DNA of 64,000 bases, from the NCBI RefSeq assembly GCF_042477335.2, contig NC_091247.1:5044501-5108500 (forward strand). The letters are read 5' to 3'. The stretch comes from Ovis canadensis. Its lineage: Eukaryota > Chordata > Mammalia > Artiodactyla > Bovidae. This document shows positions 32,515-43,609 of this stretch, in pieces. The notes under the pieces were generated by a model, which saw only the letters and a program-made list of their open reading frames with translations, did no database searches and was not told the DNA's origin. Made by a program: the position numbers and the translations under genes. Position 1 is the stretch's first letter. Each line of letters begins with the position of its first letter.

Positions 32515-33424
32515 AGCTCACATTCTGTGACCTGTACCAGCTGCCATGCCCCTGTCCTTCCTCTCTGGAACTCGACTGTGGTCTTCCAGCAGGCCAGGAG
32601 CCCCTGCCCCTGACTGCCTGGTGAACAGTAAGTGCCCAGTAAGGACTGGTGGGCAGAAGCTGGCAGAGCCACCTGGGAATGGGCAGCGGGTTAGCCGGGG
32701 TGGGCGAGGCTGGCAAGGCCACCCACAATGAAGGGAGGGGGCAGCTGGGAGGCCACCCCCCAGCCCCAGAACAGAGGTCATCCTTTCCCCGGTCAGAGGT
32801 CATTTCTCTCTAAATGTCAGAGCCCAACTTTCAGATGAGCCAGAAAAGCTCCCTGGATTTAAGAGCTTATGAGAAGTTTAATTAGAGAACCTCATTGTTA
32901 CTTTGGAAAAAATCCCTCTGCCTGCATTGATCCTCTTTTGAAAGGTGTTGGCTCCAACAGAGCGTCAGGGGAGGTGAAGGCGAGGGGAGGGAGGGGCGGC
33001 CGCGTGACCGGCATGGGCAAGAGGCCTGGCTCCCTCTGCCCAGGCTGGCCGTCCGGGAGGGGTCTGCCTCCCGAATAGACAGCTCCAGGTTCAGAGAGGG
33101 CTGGAAACATCCCCACCACCCCCCAGGGCCTGGCCGGCCCACTTGTCTTCTCCTGGAGGCCATTCTGTCTGTCCTCTGTCCCCAGGAGGAGCTGGGGAGT
33201 GGCCGCAGTGGCAGAGCCGTCTGGGTCCCAGGGCGGCGAGCTTTCTCCTGTGCGGAGTCTCCCGAGGCCTCACGGATGGCCCCAGCTTCCCTCAGCCATG
33301 CCAGAGTGCTGGCTCAGCAAGGCCCTGACTTACTGCAGCCCCTGCCTGACTCCTCCTTTGCAGCCCCCTTCCCCACAGCTACTGTGGCTGTGCTGGAGCC
33401 CCCAAACCCCAGGATGGGTTATTA
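32515..33424. other. Unique GC-rich stretch
   Basis: No gene or repeat is recognised. An AT-rich island at 32870-32950 has TTAATTA and CATTGTT cores (see findings). Confidence 0.4.
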
Positions 33425-33495
33425 GACCTCTCTGTGTCTTGGGATGGAGTCATCTGTAAAAGGGGGGCTTTCACAGGGTCACAGCAAGAGGCAGC
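33425..33495 (+). mobile_element. MIR SINE fragment
   Basis: gacctctctgtgtcttggga then gtcatctgtaaaagggggg matches the sense MIR body. Confidence 0.65.
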
Positions 33496-33560
33496 GAGGC
33501 CCAGGTACTGGGAGGACATCATATGGGAAGAGCAGGAACCCTCGGGCACATTGGATGTTG

Positions 33561-33879
33561 GCACAGCTGAAAGCATCTTCTCTAAGATCAGGAACAAGAC
33601 AAGGATGCCCACGTTAGCCACTTTTATTCAACACAGTATTGGAAGCCCTAGCCTCAGCAATCAGACAAAAAATGAATAAAATTAATCCACATCGGAAAAG
33701 AAGAAGTAAAACGGTCACTGTTTGCAGATATGATACAGTACATAGAAAATCCGAAGATGCCACCAAAACGTCACTACAACTTGTCTATGAATGTGATAAA
33801 GTTGAAGGGTGCAGAATTAATGTATATGGCTGTTGCATTTCTGTACACTCACAGCAAAGCGTCAATAAGAGAAATTCAG
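33561..33879 (+). mobile_element. L1 LINE, 5'-truncated, part 1
   Basis: L1 ORF2 sequence is recognisable: taagatcaggaacaagacaa, cacagtattggaagccctag, then tgtttgcagatatgatacag. It is interrupted by a CHR SINE. Confidence 0.9.
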
Positions 33880-34168
33880 GCTTCCCTGGTGGCTCAGTGG
33901 TAAAGAGTCCACCTGCCAGTGGAGGAGACACGGGTTCCATCCCTGATCGGGTAAGATCCTACATGCTGTGGAGCCACTAAGCCACACGCACCACAACCAG
34001 TGAGCCTGCGCTCTAGAGCCCGGGAGCCCCAACAAGACAAACCCATGCAATGAGAAGCCCGCACACCACAGCCTGAGAGGGGCCCCCGCTTGCTTTCAAC
34101 TAGAGAAAAGCCCACACACCCACAAAGACCCAGCACAGCCAAAAACAAATAAATACATCTTTAAAAAC
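33880..34168 (+). mobile_element. CHR-type SINE, long form, inside L1
   Basis: ggcttccctggtggctcagt, gggttccatccctgatcggg, gagcctgcgctctagagccc and the tail caaataaatacatct. Flanks agagaaattcag/agagcaattaag match at 10 of 12 bases as target duplication. Confidence 0.93.
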
Positions 34169-35770
34169 AGAGCAATTAAGAAAGCAATCCCATTTACCAT
34201 CACATCAAAAGGGATGAAAGTCCTCAGAATAAACCTACCGAAGGAGATCAAAGACCTGTATTGAGAAAACCATGAGACACTGATGAAAGATATGGAAGAC
34301 GGCAAAACCAGATGAGAAGCAATACCACGCTCATGGATTGGAATAATTAGTACAGTTTCCATGCCCATACCATCCAAGACAGTCTACAGACTCAATGCAA
34401 TCCTTATCAAAATTGAATCCAATGGCATTTTTCATAGAACTAGAACAGATAATTCTAAAATTTGCATAAAAACAAAGCCAAAACAATTTGAGAAAGAATA
34501 GCAGAACTGTGGTATCATTCTCTCTAACGTCAGACTATACCACAAAGCTGCAGTAAATAAAACCATATAGCACAGGCCAAAAAAAAACAGACACATAAAT
34601 CAATGAAACAGATTAGAGAACCCAGAAGTAAATCCATGCACTTACAGTCAGTGAATCCACAACAAAGGAGGCAGGAATATACCGCGGGGAGAAGACAGTA
34701 TCTTCAGTAAAGAGTGGTGGGGAAACCAGACAGCTAATGCAAAAGAGGGAAATTGAAACAGTTTTTCATACCACATACGAAAATAAACTCAAAATAGATT
34801 AAAGACCTGAATGCAAGGTCTTTAAACTTACAACTATGGAAGTATAAAACTCCTTGAAGAAATTGTTGGCAAAACACTCTTTAACATAAATCATAGCAAT
34901 ATTTTTTTGGATCTGTCTTCTAAAAGGAAACGAAAGCAAAAATAAATGAGATCTAATTAAACTTAAAAGCTTTTGTACAGCAAAGGTAATCATTGATATA
35001 ACCAAATAAAACAAAAACCCAACTTGCTGAATGGGAGAATATATTTGCAAATGTTATGACTGACAAAGGGTTAATAGCTATATAAACAGTCCATTCAACT
35101 AAATATCAAAGACAGGGCAGAGAAACTGAACAGATTTTTTCCAAAGGCATACCAGAGATGACCAACAGGCACATGAAAAGGGGGCATAACATCACGAATC
35201 ATCAGAGAAATGCAAATCAAAACCACATTAAGCTACCACCTCACACTTGTCAGAATGGTTATCATCAGAAAGACCACAAATAACAAGTGTTGGTGAGGAT
35301 GTGCAGGAAAGGCAACCTCCTCACACTAAACTATTGGTGGGGATATAAATTGGTGTAGCCGCTATGGAAAATAGTATGGAGTTTCCTAAAAAAAAAGACA
35401 ACTAAAAATACAACTATCATATGATCCAACAGTTCCACAGTCCTGACTAAATATCCAAAGAAAATAAAAACACTAACTCATAAACATACATGCAACTCAA
35501 TGTTCGCAGCACTATCTACAATAGGAAAGACAGGAAAGCAAATAAGTGTCCATCAACAGATGACTGAATAAAGAAAACAGAACACTACTCAGCCATAAAA
35601 ACGGATGGAATATTGCCATTTGCAACAACATGAACGGGCCTGGAGGGTATTATGATTAGTGACATAAATCAGACACAGAAAGACAAATACTGTATATCAT
35701 CACTTGTATGTGGAATCCAAAAAAATAAAACAAGCGAATATAAACAAAACGAAAGAAAATGGGACACGTG
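34169..35770 (+). mobile_element. L1 LINE, part 2 with 3' UTR
   Basis: The L1 3' half is continuous: atcaaaagggatgaaagtcc, ttggattggaataattagta, gattaaagacctgaatgcaa, gagaaatgcaaatcaaaacc, and near the end tgtatgtggaatccaaaaaa. AT-rich relative to neighbours, as usual for L1. Confidence 0.93.
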
Positions 35771-35794
35771 ATCTATTTAGGGCCCACCAGGGAG

Positions 35795-35950
35795 TCCAGG
35801 ATGGTCTCCTTATTTCCTATCCTTAATCACGTCTACAAAGACCCTCCCCTCCTACCAAAATAACGTTTGTTCTTTTGCCATGTAAGGCAATACTCACAGA
35901 TCCCGGAGACTGAGAAGTGACCATATCTTTGGGGGCCATTTTTTTTCAAC
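35795..35950 (-). mobile_element. MLT1-type LTR fragment
   Basis: cttaatcacgtctacaaaga, ttgccatgtaaggcaatact and tctttgggggccatt match an antisense MLT1 5' half. Confidence 0.65.
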
Positions 35951-35979
35951 AGAACTCATGCCTAGTTCACCATTGGACT

Positions 35980-36030
35980 GCCAGTGCTTCTTATCATAGA
36001 GCCTGGCACATCGTTGGTGCTCAGTAAACA
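35980..36030 (+). mobile_element. L2 3' terminus
   Basis: agagcctggcacatcgttgg then tgctcagtaaacacttgttg is a typical L2 end. Confidence 0.75.
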
Positions 36031-36839
36031 CTTGTTGCTGGGATGAGTGGAGTCAGAGGTAGACAGGGGAGAAGCGGGCTTTTTCTCCTTGGCCGGACTG
36101 GATGGGCCAAGAATTAGAGTTCAAAGCTATAAAGGACATTTGATCCAACCTTTCCATTCTCCTCCTCTTTGCAGCCAAGAGAAGCAGAGGCCAGCCAAGG
36201 CTGAAGAGCTCTCTTGTGCCCTGAATCCTGGGGAGCAGGTTTCCTGTGCCAGGATCCCCAGCAGTGGCGCCAGCCTCCGAGCTTCACCCGCCAAAAGGGA
36301 CACCAGCCTTGTCCGCCAGCGCCTGGGGCCACGGCTGGGTCCTGGCACCAGAGAAGGTTTGGGCAGGGCCTTCCACCGGCGCTCATGCTGGCCCCGTGGC
36401 TGTCCTGCCTTCCAAACCCCGTTTCTGTGCTCTGACTTTGAAATATTGACTCACTCCCTGCTGGCTCCCTCTCTTGTCAGTTGGGCTTTTGTTCAGGCGT
36501 AGCCTCCTGGAGGCGGCCCGGGGTCACCTTCACATCCTGCCAGCCCCCACCAGAGGGGCTCCTGGACATGGAGAAAGGCAGGCAAGAAAGGGGAGACCCT
36601 GGGGACGCCCCAATCGATGGGAGTTTTTCTTCCAGCGCAGCGGCGGCCCGGCAGTGCCCAGCGTCCAGGTTGCCTGTGTACAGCTCTGGCTCTGCTCACG
36701 GAGGAGGAGGGCTGGACCCTGCAGAGGGACTGGGCCATCGTCAAGAGTCTGGGCGGGGCTCCCAGGCCCACAGAAGTTCAACGCAGGCCAAGCTGGAGTG
36801 GGTAACAAGCCCGGGCCAGGGATCTGAAGGCTGGGTGTG
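36031..36839. other. Unique GC-rich stretch, no gene supported
   Basis: Overlapping frames on both strands (up to 190 codons, + 36481-37053) extend into the MIR and BovB downstream and resemble no protein I know. Confidence 0.4.
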
Positions 36840-36934
36840 CAGCCTCTGGATAAAGTCTGCTCTGGAGCCAGGCAGGCCTAGGCTAGATCCCTGGGCGAGC
36901 TACTCCAGCCCTGAGTCTCAGATACCACATCTGT
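36840..36934 (+). mobile_element. MIR SINE, part 1, split by BovB
   Basis: gtctgctctggagccaggca and gagtctcagataccacatct are MIR body sequence. Confidence 0.7.
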
Positions 36935-37125
36935 TGTTCAGGCGCTCAGTCGTGTCCCACTCTTGGCGACCCCATGGACTGCAGCACGCCAGGCCTTCCT
37001 GTCCTTCACCATCTCCCAGAGTTTGCTCAAACTCATGTCCGTTGAGCGGGTGATGCCATCCAACCGTCTCCTTCTCGGTCGCCCCCTCCTCCTCTTGTCT
37101 TGACTCTTTCCCAGCATCAGGGTCT
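36935..37125 (-). mobile_element. BovB LINE 3' fragment
   Basis: Antisense BovB terminus: ggcgctcagtcgtgtcccac, ctcaaactcatgtccgttga and tcccagcatcagggtct. About 190 bp. Confidence 0.93.
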
Positions 37126-37250
37126 GTGGTTTACCGTTTCTGTAAAACAGGGATAATCACAGTGCTTCCTCCCAGGCTGCAGGAGGAAGGAACAAAATGA
37201 ATAAACCAGACTGACTGTGAGGGCCCAGGTACCAGTCATTCCCATGACAA
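37126..37250 (+). mobile_element. MIR SINE, part 2
   Basis: ccgtttctgtaaaacaggga then taatcacagtgcttcctccc continues the MIR. Confidence 0.7.
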
Positions 37251-38289
37251 TAACGCCTCTGGCTCTTCTCTTGCTCCCCTAGTCCACCCTCTAGCCAGAC
37301 TGCTCTGCTCTTCGCTTCTGGAAGCTTCCGTGCTGTCTCACTCCTCCTGGCTTGTGTGTGTGGGACACTCTGCTCCTGCTCTTCTTACCCAGCTTCTAGG
37401 TGAGATACTTCCTAGGAAACAGGGTCATTCCCCCACAAGGCTTAAGAGCCGCCTCGCACTCAGGGAAGACGAGACCCGGCTTCCAATCCCCTCTCCCACG
37501 TCCTCCTCCGAGGCCGTCAGGCTCCCCTTTGGTGAAAAGCACACACCAAAGAGGACTTGGAGAGAATTGAATCTGATGTCGGATCACCTAGCGCAGAGTC
37601 TCGTGTGGAGCAGGTGATCAATTTTTTAAAAGCAACAAATGTGAATTTTTTAAAAGACGCCATAAATCAAAAGCGTGTTTTACATCTTCTCCCTCTGACG
37701 TTTTTCCCTTCGATCTCCAATCCCCAGTTCATAATTCCTTCCCCCTGACATCGTCTTCAAAATGTTTTCAATTTATAATGTATTGGCTTCCCCCCCACCC
37801 ACCCACCAAGATGGGCGTCTTCAAGTTTTGATCTAAAGAATACAATCAACGAAATTAATATTTAAATCTAGGGAAATCTAAATTTAGTGACTGATCTCAG
37901 GGGTGTGAACTAACGAGAAGATTTGGGGATCTTCCAGCTCTGCGTATCTTTTGTGATTCTCCCGGGTTAAGGAGAACGGGCAACCTGCCTCCCCCCCCGG
38001 CCCCTTCCCCGGCAACCCAACCTCATGACCAGAAAGCCCAGCCAGGGCAAGGGATATTAGTGCTTACACTGGGATGACAGTCATGAGCCAGGACAGCTGT
38101 GGCAAACAGAGAGCTCAGGTCCCCCTCCTGACAGCTGTCATCACTAAGGAGTCACAGCCTCCTCCCCAGGGAGTCCCCAGCAGCCTCAGGATCCCCTCCC
38201 AGCCTGGCTGCCTGTCTCAATCCACCTTCCAAAGCAGCAGAGTGGATGCTCCATGTAGTCAGCATTTATGTCCACTTTGCTCAAAGCGT
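37251..38289. other. Unique stretch, partly AT-rich
   Basis: No gene or clear repeat. A C-rich run with A spacers lies at 37790-37807 and an AT-rich island (ttaatatttaaatctaggga) at about 37855. Confidence 0.4.
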
Positions 38290-38335
38290 ATCCCCATAAC
38301 GTGACCTGGAACAGTATGAGGCGTGGTTATGCGTG
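38290..38335 (+). mobile_element. L2 3' region, part 1
   Basis: gtgacctggaacagtatgag resembles the L2 segment before its terminus. The terminus itself (cagtgctcagtaaacgcatg) follows at 38528 after a Bov-tA insertion. Confidence 0.45.
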
Positions 38336-38519
38336 GTCAACTCTTCTCAACACATGGACTGTAGCCCGCCAGGCTCCTCTGTCCATGGAATTACCCAGGC
38401 AAGGATACTGGAGGAGGAAATGTTTCCTCCTCTTCCCGGGGATCTTTCCAACCCAGGGATCGACCCTGCGTCTCCTGCGTTGGCAGGAGATTCTTTATCA
38501 CTGAGCACCTGGGAAGCCC
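38336..38519 (-). mobile_element. Bov-tA SINE inside L2
   Basis: Antisense copy: acatggactgtagcccgcca, cccagggatcgaccctgcgt and gagcacctgggaagccc. The outermost BovB tail is partly lost. Confidence 0.88.
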
Positions 38520-38565
38520 TTCGACAGTCAGTGCTCAGTAAACGCATGTGGAATAAATGACCAGA
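38520..38565 (+). mobile_element. L2 3' terminus, part 2
   Basis: cagtcagtgctcagtaaacg then catgtggaataaatga is an L2 end. Confidence 0.65.
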
Positions 38566-38643
38566 TCAAGGTTAGTAAGATGAAGCCCTTTGCCAAGCCT
38601 GCTGCAAACAGTGGTGGCTTCTGCTTTAAAATCATCATTACCT

Positions 38644-38848
38644 GGGACCTCCCTGGTGGTCCAGTGGTTAAGACTCCACTTTCCAATGCTGGGGACCCCA
38701 GTTCAATCCCTGGACAGGGAATTGAGATCCCACATGCTGTGGGGCAACTTAATCCCATGTGGTGCAACCAGAGAGAAAGCTCGAGAGCCACAATGAAGAC
38801 CCAGTGAAGCCAAAGTAAATAAATTTTAAAAATAAAAGTTGTCTTAAG
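38644..38848 (+). mobile_element. CHR-type SINE, perfect 16-bp TSD
   Basis: Sense copy: gggacctccctggtggtcca, gttcaatccctggacaggga and the tail agtaaataaattttaaaaat. Flanked by aaaatcatcattacct at 38628-38643 and 38849-38864, the longest perfect SINE target duplication in the window. Confidence 0.96.
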
Positions 38849-38944
38849 AAAATCATCATTACCTCCAATAAATTCTGTATTTCTTCATTTTGCATTCTCC
38901 TACATGTACAGTTGAATTTATTCATGAAACCTGATGTTTGCAAA

Positions 38945-39510
38945 AATCCTTAGTCACCAAGATGTCATTCAGTAGATGAAGGGATGAACAAACCATGGTA
39001 CATCAACACGGTGGAATATTACGCTGACCTGTCCAGCCAGGAAAATGAGATGCATGTCACTAAGTGAAAGGAAACAATCTGAAAAGGCTGCATAGTACAC
39101 GGCTCCAACTATGTGACATCCTGGAAAAGGCAAAACTATACAGACAGTGAAAAGATCAGTGTTTGCTAGGGGTTGTGCAGTGGAAGGAACGAACAGGCAG
39201 ACAAAGGGTTTTTAGGGCAGTGAAAATACTCTATGACTCTGTAAGACATGCATGCTGTCACACATGTGTCCAAACCACAGAATGTACACACCAAGAGTGA
39301 ACCCTCACGTGAACCATGTGTGGACTCTGGGTGATAATGACATGTCAGTGTAGGTTCGCTGACCGTAGCAATATACAGTCTGGTAGGGGTGTTGATGGTG
39401 GGGGTGTGGATGGCAGAGAATTTGATGGTGGGGAGGAGGTATACAGGAAATCTCTGTACTTTCTGCTCAGTTTTACTGTGAACCTAAAATAGCTCTTAAA
39501 AAAAAGTCTA
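38945..39510 (+). mobile_element. L1M 3' end fragment
   Basis: agatgaagggatgaacaaac, catcaacacggtggaatatt, gtttgctaggggttgtgcag and agttttactgtgaacctaaa follow the order of an old L1 3' end. Confidence 0.8.
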
Positions 39511-39665
39511 TTTTTTTTAAAACTTCAGTTCTTATTCTTGTTTTCTAGCCAAAATTGGAATGACAGTGAGAACACTTCCTCCATCTGACTAATTACCGAA
39601 GTCTCCTGGCATTTGGGGAAATCTACACCCCTGCCAGGATGCCCTGTGGCTTACCCCTTCCCCCT

Positions 39666-39809
39666 CCGTTTTTTTTTTTTAATTTATTTTTTTCGAATGT
39701 TTTGGCAGCACCACACAGCATGCGGGATCTTAGTTCCCTGGCCAGGGATCAAACCCATGACCCTGTAGTGAAAGCTTGGAGTCTTAACCCTGGACCGCAG
39801 GGGAAGTCC
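39666..39809 (-). mobile_element. CHR-type SINE, short
   Basis: Antisense: T-run/AT tail, gcatgcgggatcttagttcc, ggccagggatcaaacccatg and tggaccgcaggggaagtcc. Confidence 0.9.
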
Positions 39810-40052
39810 TTGACTGGTGTCCTTCTAAGAAGACGAGATCAGGACACAGACACGCGCAGAGGGAAGAGCACATGAAGACACAGGGAGAGAAGGGCCGCCT
39901 GCGGGCCACGGAGCGAGGCCTCAGAAGGAGCCAGCCCTGCCGACGCCTTGATGTCAGATTCTTCCCCAAAGGCGGAAAAGAGGCTGCTGTTGTTTTAGCC
40001 CCCCGGTCCATGGTGCTTTACTATAGCAACCCAGCAAGCTCCTATGATGTCC
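39810..40052 (+). mobile_element. MLT1-type LTR, 3' two-thirds
   Basis: tgactggtgtccttctaaga, gacacagacacgcgcagagg, ccagccctgccgacgccttg and gtttactatagc-like ends are MLT1 landmarks. A CHR abuts its left end. Confidence 0.8.
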
Positions 40053-40054
40053 CC

Positions 40055-40308
40055 CTTTCCCCTCAAAAGTGCTCTTGTGCCCCTGTGTGCTCCCTCCCAG
40101 GCCCCTGCAACCCGCCCCCAACAACCACTGACCTGCTTTCTGCCACTGTTGATTAGCTTGCATTTTCTAGAGTTTGTATATAATGACATCCTCTAACACA
40201 TACTCTTGTTTTGAAATCTAGCTTCTTTCACTCAGCAGTGTCATGTGGTTTTCTGTATTGGTAGTTTCTTCTCTTTATTGGCTGAGCACTGGTCCAGTGA
40301 GTTTATAT
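40055..40308 (-). mobile_element. L1M antisense fragment
   Basis: caaccactgacctgctttct, gtttgtatataatgacatcc, tagcttctttcactcagcag and ttctctttattggctgagca match antisense old L1. Confidence 0.7.
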
Positions 40309-40556
40309 TTATTTATTTACTTTATTTAGGCTCCAGGAGTTGGTGATGGACAGGGAAGCCTGGCATGCTGCAGTCCATGGGGCTGCAAAGAGTCGGACGT
40401 GACTGAGCGACTGAACTGAACTGAACTGATTTATTTATTTGGCTGCTCTTGTCTTAGTTGCGGTTGTGGGATCTAGTTCCGTGAGCAGGAATCGAACCTG
40501 GGCCCCCCGCACTGGGAGTGCAGAGTCTTAGCCACTGGACCTCCGGGGAAGTTCTG
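40309..40556 (-). mobile_element. CHR-type SINE split by BovB
   Basis: The tail tttatttatttac lies left of the BovB scrap and the body (ttggctgctcttgtcttagt, agcaggaatcgaacctgggc, ggacctccggggaagt) lies to its right. Confidence 0.85.
40330..40429 (+). mobile_element. BovB 3'-terminal scrap inside a CHR
   Basis: About 100 bp: gctccaggagttggtgatgg, gcatgctgcagtccatgggg, then actgaactgaactgaactga. Extreme 5' truncation, placed in the AT-rich tail of the CHR SINE. Confidence 0.92.
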
Positions 40557-40632
40557 ATATGCCACTGCTTTTAAATTTGTGATAACCAAAAACGGGAAGG
40601 AATCCAAATGTCCATTAACAGATGAATGGACG
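40557..40632 (+). mobile_element. L1M sense fragment
   Basis: gtgataaccaaaaacgggaa, ggaatccaaatgtccattaa, cagatgaatggac. Typical L1 3' region. Confidence 0.65.
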
Positions 40633-40634
40633 TG

Positions 40635-40705
40635 TATTAGCTTTAATCTCTTTCTCTGCTTGGACTGGACCCTCCATAACATCAGGGACTTTGTTTATGG
40701 CTATA
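40635..40705 (+). mobile_element. L2 3' region, part 1
   Basis: tctctgcttggactggaccc and catcagggactttgtttatg resemble the L2 3' region. It continues after the BovB. Confidence 0.6.
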
Positions 40706-40976
40706 CCCTGAATATTCACTGGAAGGACTGATGCTGAAGCTCCAATACTTTGGCCATCTGATTCGAAGAGCTGACTCATTGGAAAAGACCCTGATGCTGG
40801 GAAAGATTGAAGGCAGGAGGAGAAGGGGACGACAGAGGATAAGATGGTTGGATGGCATCACCAACTCAATGGACATGAGTTTGAGCAAACTCTGGGAGAT
40901 GGTGTGGACAGGGAAGCCTGGGGTGCTGTGGTTCATGGGGTCACAAAGAGTCGGACACACTGAGAGACTGAACAAC
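40706..40976 (+). mobile_element. BovB LINE 3' fragment inside L2
   Basis: ctgaatattcactggaagga, gctccaatactttggccatc and the gactgaacaac end. The short flanking atacc/atacc could be the target duplication. Confidence 0.93.
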
Positions 40977-41035
40977 ATACCCACAGCACCCAAGAACCCA
41001 TGCTGGCACATAGTAGGCCCTCAATAAGTAGCAAT
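40977..41035 (+). mobile_element. L2 3' terminus, part 2
   Basis: catgctggcacatagtaggc then cctcaataagtagcaatta completes the L2. Confidence 0.75.
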
Positions 41036-41039
41036 TACA

Positions 41040-41723
41040 TTAATTACTTACAGGCTTTTTGCCATGGAGAGGACATGCCCTGACCCCACCCCTGCAGCCG
41101 GGCTGACCCCTTTCCCTGGATCCCCACCAGCTCACCTGTCTGAGCCATCTCTGGCTGCCTTGCTCCATCTCTTGCCCATGTCCACATGCCCTAGATGGCA
41201 GGTTCATCTCATCTCCTGCCTGCCCTCCACCACCACCCCACCCCCAGGAGCCTAGTCCTGGGGTATACCCAGGGTATATCCCCTGGGATGCTTTCCCATC
41301 AGCTCCTGCCCACGAGGATGTCCCTGTGACACATTCCTTGCCTCTGTGGTCCAGCTGCTCAGTGAGCATCAGCTGATGTGCTCCTTTATTCAACAAACAT
41401 TCAGGGGGCACCCGAATGGGCTGGAGGCCGGGGCAGGTAGACACCGAGCTCACAGTCCAGTCTGGAAGCCAAGATTCATGAATAATATATAATCATCCTC
41501 TTAGATCTGCTGTCTTGTGCCAGGAAGGGTGATGGTCTTGGGGGGAGGGATGGTGATGGAGGAGCTTAATCTCCTTTAGGGGGCTGTCTGTTGTGTGATG
41601 GTCAAGCCAACAAGGGCTGAGGGGAGAGAGGATATGGGGTTCACGCATGAAGAGATGGATGTGTGCAGGGTTGGGGATGGGGAAGAGGTTGGCCCAGTGC
41701 TGCCGCTAACGAAGGGTCCATAT
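41040..41723. other. Mostly unique; old repeat traces
   Basis: No gene. tttattcaacaaacattcag (about 41385) is a trace of an ancient mammalian repeat. Confidence 0.35.
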
Positions 41724-41876
41724 GGCCAGAGGATGAGAGGGTTGGATGGCATCACAGACTCAATGGACATGAGTTTGAGCAAACTGGGAGCCAGTGAAGG
41801 ACAGGGAAGCCTGGAGTGCTGCAGTCCATGGGGTTGCAAAGAGTCAGACGCGACTGAGTGACTGGACAACGTCAAC
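41724..41876 (+). mobile_element. BovB 3' fragment
   Basis: ccagaggatgagagggttgg, gactcaatggacatgagttt, gactgagtgactggacaacg. About 150 bp. Confidence 0.92.
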
Positions 41877-43609
41877 AGTGGCGAATGAGCACAGGCAAGG
41901 GACCCCCAGGGAGGACAGGAGCTCAGGCAAGGCTGTGAGGGTCAGGGCAACGATGCGGATGCTGTTCTAAGCCGCCCCCTCCCTTAGCACCCATGCTGCG
42001 TTTCCCAGCAGCGCCCAAGGCCAAGGCCATGTCAGCTTCAAGCGCAGTTCCACTCTGCGTGTGGAGACTCTGGTTTCTTCTGCCTCCCCACCCACAGTGC
42101 TTCTAACACTACGAGGTCTTCACGAGGCAGACGATGGGCACTTCTGGACTGATCACTGGCTGATGCAATTGATCATCTCATTCTTATGCTGGCTGAGTGG
42201 ATGGGGGGCCTCTGTGGTGAAGGACACTGTGTCCTTCAGAGGACAGCGACATCTGAAGGAGTCCCCGCTGAAAGAGTGAGGTGCTCGTTCAGAGCTGGGC
42301 TGCGGATGAGGCTGGAATAGAGTTTATTTACAGGGCAAGTGGGCGTTCTTGCCACATGACTTGATTCCCTGGTGGGATATGAAATCTACTCAATTGTGGA
42401 ATTTATTCAAGTAGAATGGATTCACCTCTGCATTCAAAAGCGAAGGTAGGAAGCATCGATCAGAAAATGTTGATGAAACAAATGCGCACGTATCTGTGAG
42501 CCTCTTTTTCCTCTTTCCGGCCTCATTCTCTTCCACTGGACCTTGGTGCCCCATGCCTGGAACGCTGTGTGGGCTTCTGGTTGCTGTTCTGTGAGAAATG
42601 CTGCAAGTTCGGGCTAGGAAAGGGCCAGATCGATAATGTTAAATGGTGGTCTTGTGACGAACCCTAGAGAGTAAGGTTAGGCTGCCAACTCAGAATGAGA
42701 AAACAGGAGGCATAGGGCTGGGGCCGCCAGGACTAGATATGGGGGTAGGGGATGCCTGCAACGCAAGATGGCAAATTTTAAGATTAAAAAAAAATAATAA
42801 AAAGACAAAGAAGTCTGCACTCAGTAGGGCAAAGGTAAATTGAACTTTCAGCTAAAAATAGAAATGGGTTCAAGAAAGGTTTTCATAAAATATTTAGAAC
42901 TCTGAGGGACCTCCAGAATAACCTGGTCTAGTGGTTTTGAACATTTGGGGGGGGGGCGGTTAATTTTAGCATCAGAACTCTTTTTCCAGAATAAAATATA
43001 CAAAGATTGTAAGAATGGTTGTGGCAGGAAGTAGGGAGGCGGGTTTGACACCACAGGACTCCCCACCCCACTGTCCCTCGAGCCTCAGGACTTTTGGGGC
43101 GCCTACCAGGGGCACAGATCTCCCTCTGCCTCCTCACACTATGGGGAGAGAAGCAAGGTTTGGGGGGGGGGTACAGCGAGCCCCGGGGAGCCACCTGTGG
43201 GCTTGTATCCTCAGATAACAGCAGCACAGATGTCACCGGGGGAGCTGACAGCCACATGCGCACACGATGCCCCAGGGCTTGCAGACACCGCCCAGTGTCG
43301 ACCTGCGACTCTCACTGCGTCGTGGAGTCCTGCAACCTGGCTCCTGCGACTCGGCCGGGTCAGCTGGCCCCTCAGTCTTGCACTCAGCAGGAATAATTGC
43401 AGCACCGACCGGGGTGGGCTGTGGCAGAAAGGAAGGAGCCAAGTGTGCAGGCCAGCCGGGAGCAGGGCACCTGCCGGGGTGAGGGTGGGGAGGGCACAGA
43501 CGCGGCTCCTCCTCCCTCCCCTCCCTCCCCTCCCCGGTCCTCAGAGGGCAGAGGTGAGGATTCCAGGAGAGGATGCTTTAAAGCACCAGCCCCGAGAGCC
43601 ACACAGACT
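41877..43609. other. Unique stretch, no gene supported
   Basis: No clear repeats except homopolymer G-runs at 42947-42956 and about 43161-43171 and a pyrimidine-rich run at about 43506-43536. Open frames near 43200-43750 are compositional. Confidence 0.4.

Larger units (their letters stand above)
33561..35200 (+). pseudogene. L1 ORF2 remnant (RT palm to C-terminus)
   Basis: Fragments of L1 ORF2 are seen: an EALASAIRQ block (33640-33670) and the palm region at 33721. The FADD box there reads FAD followed directly by Met-Ile because a codon-sized deletion removed the second aspartate. Downstream DNA matches the rest of ORF2 but contains many stops and frameshifts, plus an inserted SINE. Non-functional; L1 full length is about 6 kb. 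Confidence 0.8.

Noticed and set aside
36047..37053. Cluster of long frames (up to 190 codons) as a possible gene
   Set aside because: The frames run into a MIR and a BovB fragment and show no family similarity; GC content explains them.
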